Assembly (NCBI GenBank): GCA_919902985.1
Contig: CAKKSC010000005.1
Span: 80,486-144,485 of the forward strand
Length of the DNA: 64,000 nt
Direction: 5' to 3'
Source of the DNA: Desulfuromonadales bacterium
Lineage (GTDB): Bacteria > Desulfobacterota > JAENJC01
Below are positions 27,900 to 38,805 of this stretch, piece after piece. The stretch's first letter is position 1. Each line of letters opens with the position of its first letter. A program made the position numbers and the translations under genes. The notes under the pieces were generated by a model that saw only the letters and a list, made by a program, of their open reading frames with translations, had not been told where the DNA came from and did not search any database.

Positions 27900-28928
27900 G
27901 AGAGATCAGGGGTTTCCAGGGCAAACGCATTTAAACTTAAGCAAGGAATCTTGTCATAAGCAGCAAAAAGCTTTATCTGTCCAAGTCCGGCAGCATTTAT
28001 GTCGTCATAATTTTCTTTTGAGCCCGCCATATCAAGCCCGCAGGCATCCTTAGTCTCAAGAGGTTTATATGACTCTTTGCTTTTTTGTTCAAAGGTGCGG
28101 ACCATCCATCTTTGTAAACTGCTGCTATGATACGGGTAAGGCGGAAATCGCTCCTGTCCGTATTCTGGTTTATCCCAATCCTTGATTGACAGGAGGGATA
28201 GGAAGTCTCTGCCATGTTCCTTCCCGCGTCCTTTCTTTTTGCCCTCTTTTTTGAAGGCAAAAAGCACTTCAGCGCATTCCTTTTTTCCCGTATCAAGCAG
28301 TTTCTGCATAAAGATATTCCGCACTTTGTCACGAAATCTTTCCGGCGAACAAAGACCGGCTCTTCTGGCCAGCTCCTTGTACGCCCTATATCTACCGGGT
28401 TCCCCTTCGGCTGCGTCCAAATATTTTTTTTGCAGCTCGCTTGGGAGTTCATTGAGACTTTGACCTATCAACTTCAGATCATCTTTTTCCCAGAGATCAT
28501 TGCACACGCCTAAGAAGGCTTGGATTTGCGGTTCATCAAGGCTTTCTTTTTGCTTATTTTTTGCTTCAGGCCGTGCGTCCGACTTCTGTTGGCTTCTGTT
28601 GGCTTCTCTTGCTCTTACTATCCTTGAGTGCGGTCGTAATTTGAACCGGTATCTGCGAAGGATCACAAGTCACTTCATAGAACGCTCTACCATTGAATAC
28701 GGGAAAGGAAGAGTCCTTCTTGCCTTTTTGCCATCTGTAAACCGTTTCCATATTGAAGTCTGGAATATCCGCATCTTCAACATGTCCATTTTTGTCAAGA
28801 AAAACTATGAAACCTTTTTTAGGTGGGCAATTTCTAAAATAGGGGTGGGATTCCCCCAAATCACAATTAATCGCTTCCAATATCTTGTTGGTCTCGATCC
28901 ATTCATTCAGCATATTCCAACCTCCCAT
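27848..28928 (-). pseudogene. Cas8c/Csd1-like large-subunit fragment: frameshifted, C-terminus missing
   Basis: Two overlapping frames (28566-28928 and 27848-28666) that join if one copy of a tandem 10-bp duplication (28583-28602) is removed; adjacent to and same strand as cas5; the 3' end runs into antisense of the EAL gene. Confidence 0.5.
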
Positions 28929-29568
28929 CCACTATTCTACGACCTTTCTCGCTCTGGACGTATAGTTGAGTGCGAATACCGGTTTCGGGATCAAAAACGC
29001 AATATAAAAAGGACGGCAGGGTGTCTTTAATTGTGGTCTGCCTCTTTCTGTTTTCGGTATCACTTCTGATAGGGCCAATATAATCAGGGACAAACTCACG
29101 CCAACCAAGGCAGGGGATATCATAAAACTGGCCCTTTTTAAGGCGCCTATAAAACATATCCTGGCACGCATGCTGCGAATTAACATTTGCAAGACTCTCC
29201 AGACGTGCGGCTTCGGCAAGGCTTTTTGGAACATATCTGAATTGTTCTATTCTTGCGTAAAGCCGATAACAAACATTGATCAATACGGTAGCCTTATGCT
29301 GAAAAGAGTTGTTGTTCGTTATCTGGTCACTTTTTCTAAGAGGTCCTCCGTAATTTGTAGTGTAATCGTGATAAACTATCGGGGAGCAAATCTCGACAGC
29401 AGTAGGGTTTATAATTACGTTCTTAATGCGCACAATCGACTCAAACATCCCCTTGGCAGCCGACGGCGGGACCGGATAGCTCACCGGCGTTGCACCGGTA
29501 TCCGGTCTTGTCCACATGGCCGTTGGGCCGGAGATTTCCATCAAAATCTCATAAGTTTTCATCTTCAT
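28903..29568 (-). CDS. cas5: Cas5 (type I-C-like / Cas5d family), orphan
   Basis: 221 aa; YEILMEISGPTAMWTRPDTGATPVSYPVPPSAAKGMFESIVRIKNVIINPTAVEICSPIVYHDYTTNYGGPLRK. Confidence 0.78.
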   Translation of the reverse strand: MKMKTYEILMEISGPTAMWTRPDTGATPVSYPVPPSAAKGMFESIVRIKNVIINPTAVEICSPIVYHDYTTNYGGPLRKSDQITNNNSFQHKATVLINVCYRLYARIEQFRYVPKSLAEAARLESLANVNSQHACQDMFYRRLKKGQFYDIPCLGWREFVPDYIGPIRSDTENRKRQTTIKDTLPSFLYCVFDPETGIRTQLYVQSEKGRRIVDGRLEYAE

Positions 29569-29748
29569 AAACCTCCTTTCTTATCTTATCTTAAGAGGGG
29601 GGAACTTATGCCTGACAACTATTTATATACAAACTATCACGATATTTTTATAGCATCAAGGGAATTTACGAGAAAACAAGAGAAGTTCATTTTAAATCCG
29701 GCCTTTCAACTTGCCTTGACAGGCTGTTTTTTGTTATACATATAACCC

Positions 29749-30504
29749 ATGTCCTTACTTGAAGTGAAAAACCTCACCCGCTCCTTTGGCGGCCTCACAG
29801 CCCTCTCAAATGTGGACTTCCATGTCGAGGAGAGGGAGATAGTGAGTCTGATAGGCCCCAACGGCGCAGGGAAGACCACATTTTTCAACTGCGTTACCGG
29901 GATATATGCGCCGACATCCGGCTCCATAACCTTCAGGGACAAAGTTATAGCAGGGCTCAGGCCGAGCAGGGTCGCAGAGAAGGGGATATCGAGGACATTC
30001 CAGAACATCAGACTTTTTGCCAGCATGACGGCGCTTGAAAACGTCATGACTGGATGCCATGTAAGGACAAGTACCGGCCCTCTCGGTGCTATTCTTCGAG
30101 CAAAAAAAAGCAGAGAGGAAGAGAAGAATACTGAAGAAAAGGCCCATCACCTCCTGAGATTTGTCGGGATTTCTCCAAGGGCGTACACAACAGCAGGGGA
30201 CCTGCCTTATGGTGATCAGAGGAGGCTTGAGATTGCCAGGGCGCTGGCGACGGAACCCAAGTTGCTGCTGCTGGATGAGCCTGCAGCAGGGATGAACCAG
30301 CATGAGACTGACGGGTTAAAGTCGCTGATATCAAAGATAAGGAACAACGCTATCTCAATCCTCCTGATAGAGCATCACATGAAGGTTGTCATGAGCATAT
30401 CCGACAGGGTTGTGGTCCTGGACCATGGGGAAAAGCTGGCAGAAGGGACACCGAAAGAGATACAGAACAACCCTGACGTCATAAAGGCATACCTCGGAGG
30501 CTGA
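29749..30504 (+). CDS. livG: Branched-chain amino-acid ABC transporter ATP-binding protein
   Basis: 251 aa; LIGPNGAGKTTFFNCVTGIYAPTSG, LLLLDEPAAGMN. Confidence 0.95.
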   Translation: MSLLEVKNLTRSFGGLTALSNVDFHVEEREIVSLIGPNGAGKTTFFNCVTGIYAPTSGSITFRDKVIAGLRPSRVAEKGISRTFQNIRLFASMTALENVMTGCHVRTSTGPLGAILRAKKSREEEKNTEEKAHHLLRFVGISPRAYTTAGDLPYGDQRRLEIARALATEPKLLLLDEPAAGMNQHETDGLKSLISKIRNNAISILLIEHHMKVVMSISDRVVVLDHGEKLAEGTPKEIQNNPDVIKAYLGG

Positions 30505-30650
30505 TTTAACTTTCACCTTTTTATCCACACTCCCGGCTGATAATAACTCACAACTTTTCCCTTCCCGTTCCCTTTTCTTGCAAATCAAAAAACATGTGTT
30601 ATCTTTTAATAGTGAACTCACTTGATCTCGCCTTGGTGTGAGGTAAATCT

Positions 30651-33278
30651 ATGTTTATTCCCAAGACAAAGATAAATATGGGGGAAATTGACTTGCAGTC
30701 TTCTGTTAAAATTGTGGGGATAATTATCTTCTTCGTATTTATTGTTGAACTGCTTCTGATGGCAACTTTTCACACCCTTTTCCGATCTATTTCTCCAATG
30801 GCTGAAAGTATTCTCGATGCGGCCCTGCTTGCTCTCTTGCTCTTTCCTATACTTTACTTTTTTCTCAGTAAGAGCAAAAGCGCAGAAAAGGTCCTGAAGC
30901 TGAAGGAGGACAAATTAAAGGCCATTCTGGATTCCATGGCAGACGGAATATACATGGTCAATCATCTGTTTGAAATAGAATACATTAATCCGGTGTTAGA
31001 AAAGGAGTTCGGCCCTATCAAAGGGCGTAGATGCTTCGAGTATTTCCACGATCGAAAAGAGGCCTGTCCGTGGTGCAAGAATCCGGAAGTCTTTTCTGGA
31101 AAGTCTGTCAGGTGGGAATGGCATTCTTTCAAAGCCGATAAGACTTACGATCTCTTTGACACCCCTATCAGGAATATAGATGGAAGCATCTCCAAGCTGG
31201 AGGTATTCCACGACGTTACTGAACAAGGACGGGCAAAGGAGGAGATTCAGAGACACTTTGACATTGAGGCCTCGATAAACACTCTCCTCAGGTTGTCGCT
31301 TGAAGACACGCCTCTTGACAAACTCATGGAGGATGCGCTTAGACTCATCCTTTCAATCCAGTGGCTTGCCTTTGAATCGAGTGGGAGCATATTCCTTGTC
31401 GAAGATGAACCAGGTGTCCTGGTAATGAAGGCCTCAAAGGGGCTTTCTGAATCTTTGCAAAAGAGCTGTTCACGGGTCCCATTTGGCAAATGCCTTTGCG
31501 GCCTCACAGGGGCAACACGCGAGATACAGTTTGCCGACTGCTGTGATGAACGACATGAAATCCATCATGATGGGATGACTCCTCATGGTCATTACTGTGT
31601 CCCTATCCTCTTTGGCGAAAGCGTCCTCGGGGTAATAAATATATATCTGAAGGAAGGCCATTTCAGGGACAAGAAAGAGGAAGAGTTCCTGGCCACCATT
31701 GCAAATACCCTGACCGGCGTCATAATACGCAGGACTGCGGAAGAGTCCATGAGGGACAGCGAGGAGCGTTACAGACGCCTTCTGGGGTCTGTAACGGATT
31801 ATATCTATACAGTGAAGGTAGAAAACGGATTTCCAGTCTCTACATTGCACGGACCAGGGTGTGTTGCAGTGACAGGGTATACTTCCGAAGAATACGAGTC
31901 TGATCCTAACCTCTGGTATCGGATGGTTTGTGAAGAGGACCGAAAAGCTGTGATAGGCCAGTCTGCTAACGTCCTTTCAGGCAAAGATGTGCATCCGCTC
32001 GAACACCGTATAATCCACAGGGACGGCTCAATCCGCTGGGTGAGGAATACACCTGTTCCCAGATATAACGAAGAGGGTCGTCTGGTTGCCTACGATGGCC
32101 TAATATCCGATATCACAGAGCGGAGGTGTCTTGAGGAGCAGCTCCACCATTCCCAGAAGATTGAGGTTGTTGGAACTCTTGCAGGAGGCATAGCCCATGA
32201 CTTCAACAATATCCTTACGGCCATGATGGGTTATGCCAGCCTGCTAAAAATGGAGATAAAAAGTGATGGACCATCGAGTCATCATGTAGAGCAGATACTT
32301 GTCCTGGCAGAGAAGGCAGCCAATCTGGCCCAGGGTCTCCTTGCATTCAGCAGGAAACAGATAATCCATCCGAAGCCGACAGACCTTGATGAGACAATAA
32401 AGAGGATGGAGATGATACTGCCAAGGCTTATCGGCGAGGATATTGAGTTAAAGACGATACTTGCGGAGAAGAAGTTAGCTGTAATGGCCGACAGCGGCCA
32501 GATAGAGCAGGTCTTAATGAACCTGTGCGTGAACGCGAGGGATGCCATGCCGGGTGGAGGGTCCCTGACCATAGAATCGGGCTTTGTGAAACTGAGCAGT
32601 GAGTATACAAAAAAGCATGGGTATGGTGCGCCGGGAGATTATTACATGATCTCTGTGGCAGATACTGGGACAGGGATGGATGAGAATGCAAAAGAAAGGA
32701 TATTCGAGCCGTTCTTTACAACAAAGGAACTCGGTAAAGGGACAGGGCTTGGACTTTCCATAGCATACGGGATAATAAAGCAGCACAACGGTTATATCAA
32801 TGTCTCAAGTGAGTTGGGTAAGGGGACGAGATTTGACATCTATCTGCCTCTAATTGAACCGGCTGAGGTCGGAGAAAAGAGGTCTCAAGGACAAATATCT
32901 TTGGCAGGAGGCACAGAGACCATTCTCTATGCAGAGGATGAACTGTTCTTGAGAGAGGCTACAAAAGAGGTGTTTGAGGAGTTTGGCTATAAGGTCATAG
33001 CCGCTGTTGATGGTGAGGATGCAATAGACAAGTTCATGAAAAACAGAGACGATATCCATCTCGTGCTCCTTGATGCGGTAATGCCCAAGAAGAACGGTAA
33101 TCAGGTCTATGAAGAGATAAGGAAGATAAGGCCGGATATAAAGGTGGTCTTTCTGAGCGGTTATGTTGCCGATGCCCTGAAAAACCAAAATATTGCAGGG
33201 GAAGGGCTGACCCTGATATCCAAGCCGGTTTTTCCCGATGAACTGTTGAAAAAGATAAGGGAGGTGCTTGACAAATGA
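30651..33278 (+). CDS. PAS/GAF hybrid sensor histidine kinase with C-terminal receiver domain
   Basis: 875 aa; [54 protein letters not shown]. Confidence 0.95.
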   Translation: MFIPKTKINMGEIDLQSSVKIVGIIIFFVFIVELLLMATFHTLFRSISPMAESILDAALLALLLFPILYFFLSKSKSAEKVLKLKEDKLKAILDSMADGIYMVNHLFEIEYINPVLEKEFGPIKGRRCFEYFHDRKEACPWCKNPEVFSGKSVRWEWHSFKADKTYDLFDTPIRNIDGSISKLEVFHDVTEQGRAKEEIQRHFDIEASINTLLRLSLEDTPLDKLMEDALRLILSIQWLAFESSGSIFLVEDEPGVLVMKASKGLSESLQKSCSRVPFGKCLCGLTGATREIQFADCCDERHEIHHDGMTPHGHYCVPILFGESVLGVINIYLKEGHFRDKKEEEFLATIANTLTGVIIRRTAEESMRDSEERYRRLLGSVTDYIYTVKVENGFPVSTLHGPGCVAVTGYTSEEYESDPNLWYRMVCEEDRKAVIGQSANVLSGKDVHPLEHRIIHRDGSIRWVRNTPVPRYNEEGRLVAYDGLISDITERRCLEEQLHHSQKIEVVGTLAGGIAHDFNNILTAMMGYASLLKMEIKSDGPSSHHVEQILVLAEKAANLAQGLLAFSRKQIIHPKPTDLDETIKRMEMILPRLIGEDIELKTILAEKKLAVMADSGQIEQVLMNLCVNARDAMPGGGSLTIESGFVKLSSEYTKKHGYGAPGDYYMISVADTGTGMDENAKERIFEPFFTTKELGKGTGLGLSIAYGIIKQHNGYINVSSELGKGTRFDIYLPLIEPAEVGEKRSQGQISLAGGTETILYAEDELFLREATKEVFEEFGYKVIAAVDGEDAIDKFMKNRDDIHLVLLDAVMPKKNGNQVYEEIRKIRPDIKVVFLSGYVADALKNQNIAGEGLTLISKPVFPDELLKKIREVLDK

Positions 33279-34348
33279 GCATAGAAAATAAGGAAACCGT
33301 TCTTGTTGTTGACGACAACCCTTTTGTCCTTGAGTCCATTTCAGGGGTACTGAATGGAAGCGGTTATCGTGTCCTTGCAAGCGGAACTGCCGGGGAAGCA
33401 ATTGCCTACTTACAAGGAAACAGTATTGATGTTGTACTGACGGACATCATGATGCCGGACGTATCTGGGATTCAACTCCTTGAAAAGATACATGATCTTG
33501 ATAAGGAGATCCCTGTGGTCCTGATGACCGCATATGCAGAGCTGGATACGGCAATTGATGCGATAAAGAAAGGCGCCTTTGATTTTATAACCAAACCGTA
33601 CCAGATGGAGTACCTTACCTCTGTCGTGGCAAAGGCTGCCAAGTATAACAGGGCCATCAAGATGGAAAAGGACTACAAGCATATACTTGAAGAGACCGTG
33701 AAGGAAAGGACCGGGGAACTGGCCGATGCCCTGATGATGGTCAAGGACATGAGCAGGGAGATAACCGAACGGCTCACCGCGGCAGCGGAATACAGGGACA
33801 CAGATACAGGCTCCCACATATCAAGGATAGGGGCCTATTCAAACAAGATTGCAGAGGCACTGTGCATGCCCTCAGACTTTGTTGAGATAATTACCTTTGC
33901 AAGCTCCATGCACGATATCGGGAAGATAGGGATAACAGACAGCGTACTTTTGAAGCCCGGCCCCTTGACTGCGGAAGAGTTTGAGTTTATGAAGACCCAT
34001 ACGACAATAGGTGAGAAGATATTGTCGGGGTCAACATATCCGATAATCCGTTTCGCTGCATCAATAGCCATAAGTCATCACGAGAGATGGGACGGCAAGG
34101 GATATCCCAGGGGGCTCAGGGGAGAGGAGATACCGATAGAAGGTAGGATCGTCATGCTTGTTGACCAGTATGACGCGCTGAGGAGCAAGAGGCCTTATAA
34201 AAAATCGTTTGACCATAAAGAGGCGTTCAAAATAATAACGGAAGGAGATGGGAGGACGATGCCTGAACACTTTGATCCCAAAGTATTAGAGGCGTTTATT
34301 AAAGCAGCGCCGATATGTGACGAGATATTTAATTCGCAAGGGGATTGA
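33275..34348 (+). CDS. Response regulator with HD-GYP domain (RpfG-like)
   Basis: 357 aa; [38 protein letters not shown]. Confidence 0.95.
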   Translation: MSIENKETVLVVDDNPFVLESISGVLNGSGYRVLASGTAGEAIAYLQGNSIDVVLTDIMMPDVSGIQLLEKIHDLDKEIPVVLMTAYAELDTAIDAIKKGAFDFITKPYQMEYLTSVVAKAAKYNRAIKMEKDYKHILEETVKERTGELADALMMVKDMSREITERLTAAAEYRDTDTGSHISRIGAYSNKIAEALCMPSDFVEIITFASSMHDIGKIGITDSVLLKPGPLTAEEFEFMKTHTTIGEKILSGSTYPIIRFAASIAISHHERWDGKGYPRGLRGEEIPIEGRIVMLVDQYDALRSKRPYKKSFDHKEAFKIITEGDGRTMPEHFDPKVLEAFIKAAPICDEIFNSQGD

Positions 34349-34354
34349 TTCTAC

Positions 34355-36406
34355 TTAGTACTGCGTTGCGCCTTTGACCTTTCCAACCGTTCCAAACCCC
34401 AGAAGGTTGAATACAGCAAGGTACCTCTTTTCGTCAGGCCTTTCCGAATAGCTGAACTGGATGCTCCAGCACTGCGGGTGATAGTCAATGGCATAGATGT
34501 TTTCCAGATATCGCCTTTCAAGGATGGAGTACCTGTTGTCGTATGAGAGGTTTAGCGAATCTGCTGCCTTTATAAATACCTTCCCCCTCATATATTCTAC
34601 GGAATCCTTTGCAAAGCGGTATTCTGCGGACAGGGAATCTCCCCTCTTGTCTAAAATTTCCAGGGAATTGTTAAGGGTCTTTAAATAACCATCGTACGTG
34701 CCATAGGAGGCGTCTGAGACAAGGGTCAAATACCGGCTGGGGGTGAGCCTTAACTGGCCGGCGACATCGGTAAAGGGCCGACTCTCGTCGGTTGCCTCAT
34801 TGATGTCGTATCCCTGACTTAGCTTGAACAAGAGAAGCTCTCTGACCTGATAATCCTGTTCCGTGGAGTAAACCTTCCCGGCCAGGCGGTTGTTCAGCGA
34901 GTAGGTTATCATGTTCTTTTTCGCTATCCTGTCTACAGGGTCGAACTGGGGAAGGGAGTCCTGTATCACTTCAGGGGTGTACTCATAGACTATTTCAGGC
35001 TCTACTGTATGCCGCACCTTTCTCACGGACTCTCCACTCAGATTGTAAACTCTCAGAAACGCCGTTGACAGGGTGCCTTTCAGGTCATACATCTCCCTGT
35101 TGTTCCATCTCTCTTCGCCGGCGAGGTGATACGCCGTCTCCCTGAGCCCAACCTCCGGCGTAAAGGTGAAATATCCTTTTGGGCTAACAGTCATCGAAAG
35201 GCGCGGGTACATGTCTACTCGTTCACCTTTATCTCCTGTCTCTCTATAGAAGTTGACGGCAGATGAGGCCAACGAGAAATAGAAGGGGGATTCTCCTATG
35301 GGCTGTCTCAATCCTGTAAATATTATCTCAGGGACCTTCTGAAGGGTGGTATCCTGCTGCCCTCTCAGGTCCTCGAAATATTTGAACTGGGTCAAGAGGG
35401 AGAATCCCGGCCAGTTTTTTGTAAAGGAGACATATGATTCGAGGTTGTCCTGGGAGCGCTCCTCTACCAGCTCTCCGTATGTCCTGTAGTAAAGGTTGTC
35501 GCTTATATAGTTTATATTTGTCTTGTTGTAAAAGGTCGGAGTAAAGAACTGCTCATGTCTGTATTTCAATGTCCACCTTTCATTTCCCGTATCCCGGTCA
35601 TCCAGATAGGTGGTGTTTATCTGTCCCGTTGTATTCTTGCTTAGGGCGTATCTGTACTCCACTCCCTCTTCTACCCCTTTCCTGCTTAAGTAGTTCAGGG
35701 ATATGGTCGCATCTGTGTTCTTTGATATCGCCCAGAAGAAGGAGTTGTCCATCTCAAAGCCGTTCTTGTCCGAAAGGCCCACCCTTGGGATAAGCAAACC
35801 GGACTGCCTCTCCTTCTTTACAGGCATGATCATATATGGAAGGTAAAAGGCAGGGACACCCCTGATATAAAACACCGCGTTCCAGGCGCTTGCATATTCC
35901 CACAGGGTTATATTGGCAGTTGTGGCTGAAAAGCTCCAGGATGGGGATGGGCCATCGCAAGTTGTGAACCTTCCCCTTTTGATTCTGTAGTCCTCGTCCC
36001 CTACCTTCTCTATCTCATCACCCGTAAGGTAGAAATTCCCTGTGCGCTGGAATACCCTTCCATGCCGAATTATCCCCTTTTTACTGTCCATATTTATCTC
36101 AAGGGACTCACCGGAAACTATATCTCCATCCTGTATAAGTATCACCCTACCTTCGGCCCGCGCATCCTTTGTCTCCTTGTTGTAGGTTGCCCTATCGGAG
36201 GAGAGCGCCCTCGTCCCCTGGGTTATCTCCACGTTCCCTTCAGCTATATAGAGGTTTGTGTCCGGGTCGAAGGCCAGGGTGTCGGCAGTTATGGTTACAG
36301 GTCCTTCCCCTGCCCCCATCTCAGTGATTTCCTGAGCGTTGGATTGAATCGAGTAGATGAAGAGAAGGAGGGCAGATATCAGAAGGGTCAGGAGATTTTT
36401 ATTCAT
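34355..36406 (-). CDS. lptD: LPS-assembly protein LptD (OstA domain)
   Basis: VTITADTLAFDPDTNLYIAEGNVEITQGTRALSSDRATYN; FYLPYMIMPVKKERQSGLLIP; likely start M at 36406 (MNKNLLTLLISALLL). Confidence 0.9.
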   Translation of the reverse strand: MNKNLLTLLISALLLFIYSIQSNAQEITEMGAGEGPVTITADTLAFDPDTNLYIAEGNVEITQGTRALSSDRATYNKETKDARAEGRVILIQDGDIVSGESLEINMDSKKGIIRHGRVFQRTGNFYLTGDEIEKVGDEDYRIKRGRFTTCDGPSPSWSFSATTANITLWEYASAWNAVFYIRGVPAFYLPYMIMPVKKERQSGLLIPRVGLSDKNGFEMDNSFFWAISKNTDATISLNYLSRKGVEEGVEYRYALSKNTTGQINTTYLDDRDTGNERWTLKYRHEQFFTPTFYNKTNINYISDNLYYRTYGELVEERSQDNLESYVSFTKNWPGFSLLTQFKYFEDLRGQQDTTLQKVPEIIFTGLRQPIGESPFYFSLASSAVNFYRETGDKGERVDMYPRLSMTVSPKGYFTFTPEVGLRETAYHLAGEERWNNREMYDLKGTLSTAFLRVYNLSGESVRKVRHTVEPEIVYEYTPEVIQDSLPQFDPVDRIAKKNMITYSLNNRLAGKVYSTEQDYQVRELLLFKLSQGYDINEATDESRPFTDVAGQLRLTPSRYLTLVSDASYGTYDGYLKTLNNSLEILDKRGDSLSAEYRFAKDSVEYMRGKVFIKAADSLNLSYDNRYSILERRYLENIYAIDYHPQCWSIQFSYSERPDEKRYLAVFNLLGFGTVGKVKGATQY

Positions 36407-36486
36407 CAATTTTCTATCCGGCAAGATTCGTTGTAAGCAAGGAGCAGTCTCCAGGCCATTGGATATAACACACAGACCGCAGTTTT

Positions 36487-37170
36487 TCAATAGCTATGAG
36501 TCTCTGTGTCAGCGCCTATTTCTGAGACGCGCCCTTCCCGCATAGCTACGATCTGGTCAGATAGGAGGGTTGCCTGAATAAGATTGTGGGTTGTAAGTAT
36601 CACGGTAGTGCCGTGAATCTGGCACAGATCCTTTATAATTCCCTCGAAGGATTTTATGTGTCCCACATCGATATGGGCAGATGGTTCATCCAGCAGTAAA
36701 ACCTTTGGCCTGAGAACGATTGCCCTGGCCAGGGCCACTCTCTGGGCCTCCCCTCCAGAAAGCTCCCTTGCGGACTTGTTTCCCATCCCGGACAGCCCGA
36801 CAGCCTGCAACCCTTTAACAACCCTTTCTCTTATTTCATCTCTGGAAATTCCCCTTATCTTAAGGCCGTAAACCACGTTATTCTCAACGGACGTTGAAAA
36901 CAGATATGGTGTTTGATGGACAAGGGTCACCTCCATCCTGAGGCGCTGGATATCGGCCTTGCTCACCTCTTTTCCATCGTAGCGCAGTACCCCCGATGAT
37001 GGGTTATTAAGGAATGCCAATATATTCAGGAGAGTGGTCTTGCCTGCCCCGTTGGGGCCAATTATGGAATATACCTTCCCCTTTTTAAACTGAAGGGATG
37101 GAATATCCAGGGCCTTCTGCCCATTATAGAAGTGGGTGAGTCCCTTTATGTCAAATATGTTGTTTTCCAT
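36487..37170 (-). CDS. tupC: Tungstate-type ABC transporter ATP-binding protein
   Basis: 227 aa; IIGPNGAGKTTLLNIL, ELSGGEAQRVALARAIVLRPKVLLLDEPSAHID; neighbours tupB and tupA. Confidence 0.85.
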   Translation of the reverse strand: MENNIFDIKGLTHFYNGQKALDIPSLQFKKGKVYSIIGPNGAGKTTLLNILAFLNNPSSGVLRYDGKEVSKADIQRLRMEVTLVHQTPYLFSTSVENNVVYGLKIRGISRDEIRERVVKGLQAVGLSGMGNKSARELSGGEAQRVALARAIVLRPKVLLLDEPSAHIDVGHIKSFEGIIKDLCQIHGTTVILTTHNLIQATLLSDQIVAMREGRVSEIGADTETHSY

Positions 37171-37183
37171 ATATCTTCTATGC

Positions 37184-37876
37184 TTATCTTTCCTTCTGTT
37201 GGAGGAGGTTGAGAAATATGTTTATTACGAGGGCGACTCCCATCAAAATTATCCCAATGGCCAGTCCGAAGGCAAACTCACCCTTGCTTGTTTCCAGCGC
37301 AATGGCCGTAGTCATTGTCCTCGTGTACCCTCTTATGTTCCCGCCTAACATCATGGCGATCCCTACCTCGCCTATCACCCGGCCAAACCCTGCTATTACC
37401 GCGGCCAGGACCCCGAACCTCACTTCAGAAATGAGTTTTAAGTTAGCCTGAACAGAGGTAGCCCCTAGGGTCAGTGCAGTGGGGAGTATCCTGCTATCGC
37501 CTCCCTTTATGGAGCTCAGGGTGTAGTTGGTGATTATGGGAAGGGCAAGGATGGTGAGTCCTATTATCATGGAGGAGGGAGAAAAGAGCAGCCCCAGACC
37601 ACCCAACGGCCCCTGCCTGCTTACAAAACCATACACAACAAGTCCTACTACCACTGTCGGAAGGGCCATCAAGGTACTTAGAAGAGTTATCGCAACCCTT
37701 TTTAGAGGAAATTCAGAAGTGGCAATGAACAGCCCTAAAGGTATTCCCATAGCAGAAGCACAGAAAGCAGAAGATATGGAAACAGTTATCGATGTCCATA
37801 CGGCAGAATAGACCTCTCCATCAAGAGAAAGGATGAGGAGGACAGCGTTTCTGAATGAGTCATGCAAGAAATTCAT
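37184..37876 (-). CDS. tupB: Tungstate-type ABC transporter permease
   Basis: 230 aa; MNFLHDSFRNAVLLILSLDGEVYSAVWTSITVS...GRVIGEVGIAMMLGGNIRGYTRTMTTAIALETSKGEF. Confidence 0.88.
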   Translation of the reverse strand: MNFLHDSFRNAVLLILSLDGEVYSAVWTSITVSISSAFCASAMGIPLGLFIATSEFPLKRVAITLLSTLMALPTVVVGLVVYGFVSRQGPLGGLGLLFSPSSMIIGLTILALPIITNYTLSSIKGGDSRILPTALTLGATSVQANLKLISEVRFGVLAAVIAGFGRVIGEVGIAMMLGGNIRGYTRTMTTAIALETSKGEFAFGLAIGIILMGVALVINIFLNLLQQKER

Positions 37877-37892
37877 ATCTTCCTACATTACA

Positions 37893-38699
37893 CTATTTTG
37901 CATTCGGAAAGAACAGCTGTTCCCCGTTTACCTTAAATTCTGCAATGATTCCCTGCCCCTCCTTTGAGGTCAAAAACTCGGTTAATTTCTTTGCCAGGTC
38001 ATGTTTCACATGCGGGTGCCTCTGAGGGTTCACTGTTATGACCCCGTATGGGTTGAAAAGTGTCTTGTCTCCCTCATAAAGAAGAACAAGGTCGCTCTTT
38101 TTTTTGTAGGCTATATAAGTTCCCCTGTCCGCCAGGGTGTACCCCTGTTTCTCTGTTGCCATGTTAATGACCTCCCCCATACCCTGTCCTGCCTCAATGT
38201 ACCAGCTTCCCTTCTTAGCTATACCTTCTACCTTCCATATCTCTTTCTCCTTCTCATGGGTTCCTGATTCATCCCCGCGGGAAATGAATACGGCATTCTT
38301 TGCTGCTATATGTGAGAAGGCTTCACCAGCAGTTTTAGCTCCTTTCACCCCGGCCGGGTCTGAAGAAGGGCCTATAATAACAAAGTCGTTATACATCACG
38401 TCCTTCCTGTTAATGCCAAAGCCGTCGGCCACAAACTTATCTTCGAGCGCCCTTGCATGGACAAATACAACATCCACATCCCCCATCTCGCCCAGCTTCA
38501 AGGCTTTCCCTGTCCCGACAGCTACAACATCCACCTTGCAGTCGCAGCTTTTTTCAAAAGGTGGGAGGAGTACCTTGAGCAGTCCGGAATTTTCCGTGCT
38601 CGTGGTCGTGCTCATCCGAAGCCTAATTTCGGCATGGGCGGATGTAAAACTTAACATCAAGAATATTATAACGGCATATAAGAAATTACGTCTGTTCAT
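37893..38699 (-). CDS. tupA: Tungstate-type substrate-binding protein
   Basis: 268 aa; LRMSTTTSTENSGLLKVLLPPFEK, VAVGTGKALKLGEMGDVDVVFVHA, FISRGDESGTHEKEKEIW. Confidence 0.9.
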   Translation of the reverse strand: MNRRNFLYAVIIFLMLSFTSAHAEIRLRMSTTTSTENSGLLKVLLPPFEKSCDCKVDVVAVGTGKALKLGEMGDVDVVFVHARALEDKFVADGFGINRKDVMYNDFVIIGPSSDPAGVKGAKTAGEAFSHIAAKNAVFISRGDESGTHEKEKEIWKVEGIAKKGSWYIEAGQGMGEVINMATEKQGYTLADRGTYIAYKKKSDLVLLYEGDKTLFNPYGVITVNPQRHPHVKHDLAKKLTEFLTSKEGQGIIAEFKVNGEQLFFPNAK

Positions 38700-38721
38700 A
38701 TCTCCTCCATCTTTTTTTAAC

Positions 38722-38798
38722 GCCCCCTCGCTCCCCCAACCACCCCTGCCCCTCCTTATTAAGGAGGGGATGAATGGGAGGTTAAGGGATGGGGGGAG
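38722..38798. repeat. G/C-skewed palindromic repeat between tupA and porin
   Basis: CGCCCCCTCGCTCCCCC...CCCCTCCTTATTAAGGAGGGG...GGGGGG; CCCCTCCTTATTAAGGAGGGG is a near-perfect palindrome. Confidence 0.8.
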
Positions 38799-38805
38799 TT
38801 ATTCT

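Noticed and set aside
29609-29745. 45-aa plus-strand ORF MPDNYLYTNYHDIFIASREFTRKQEKFILNPAF before livG
   Set aside because: No family recognised; may be chance or a remnant at the insertion edge
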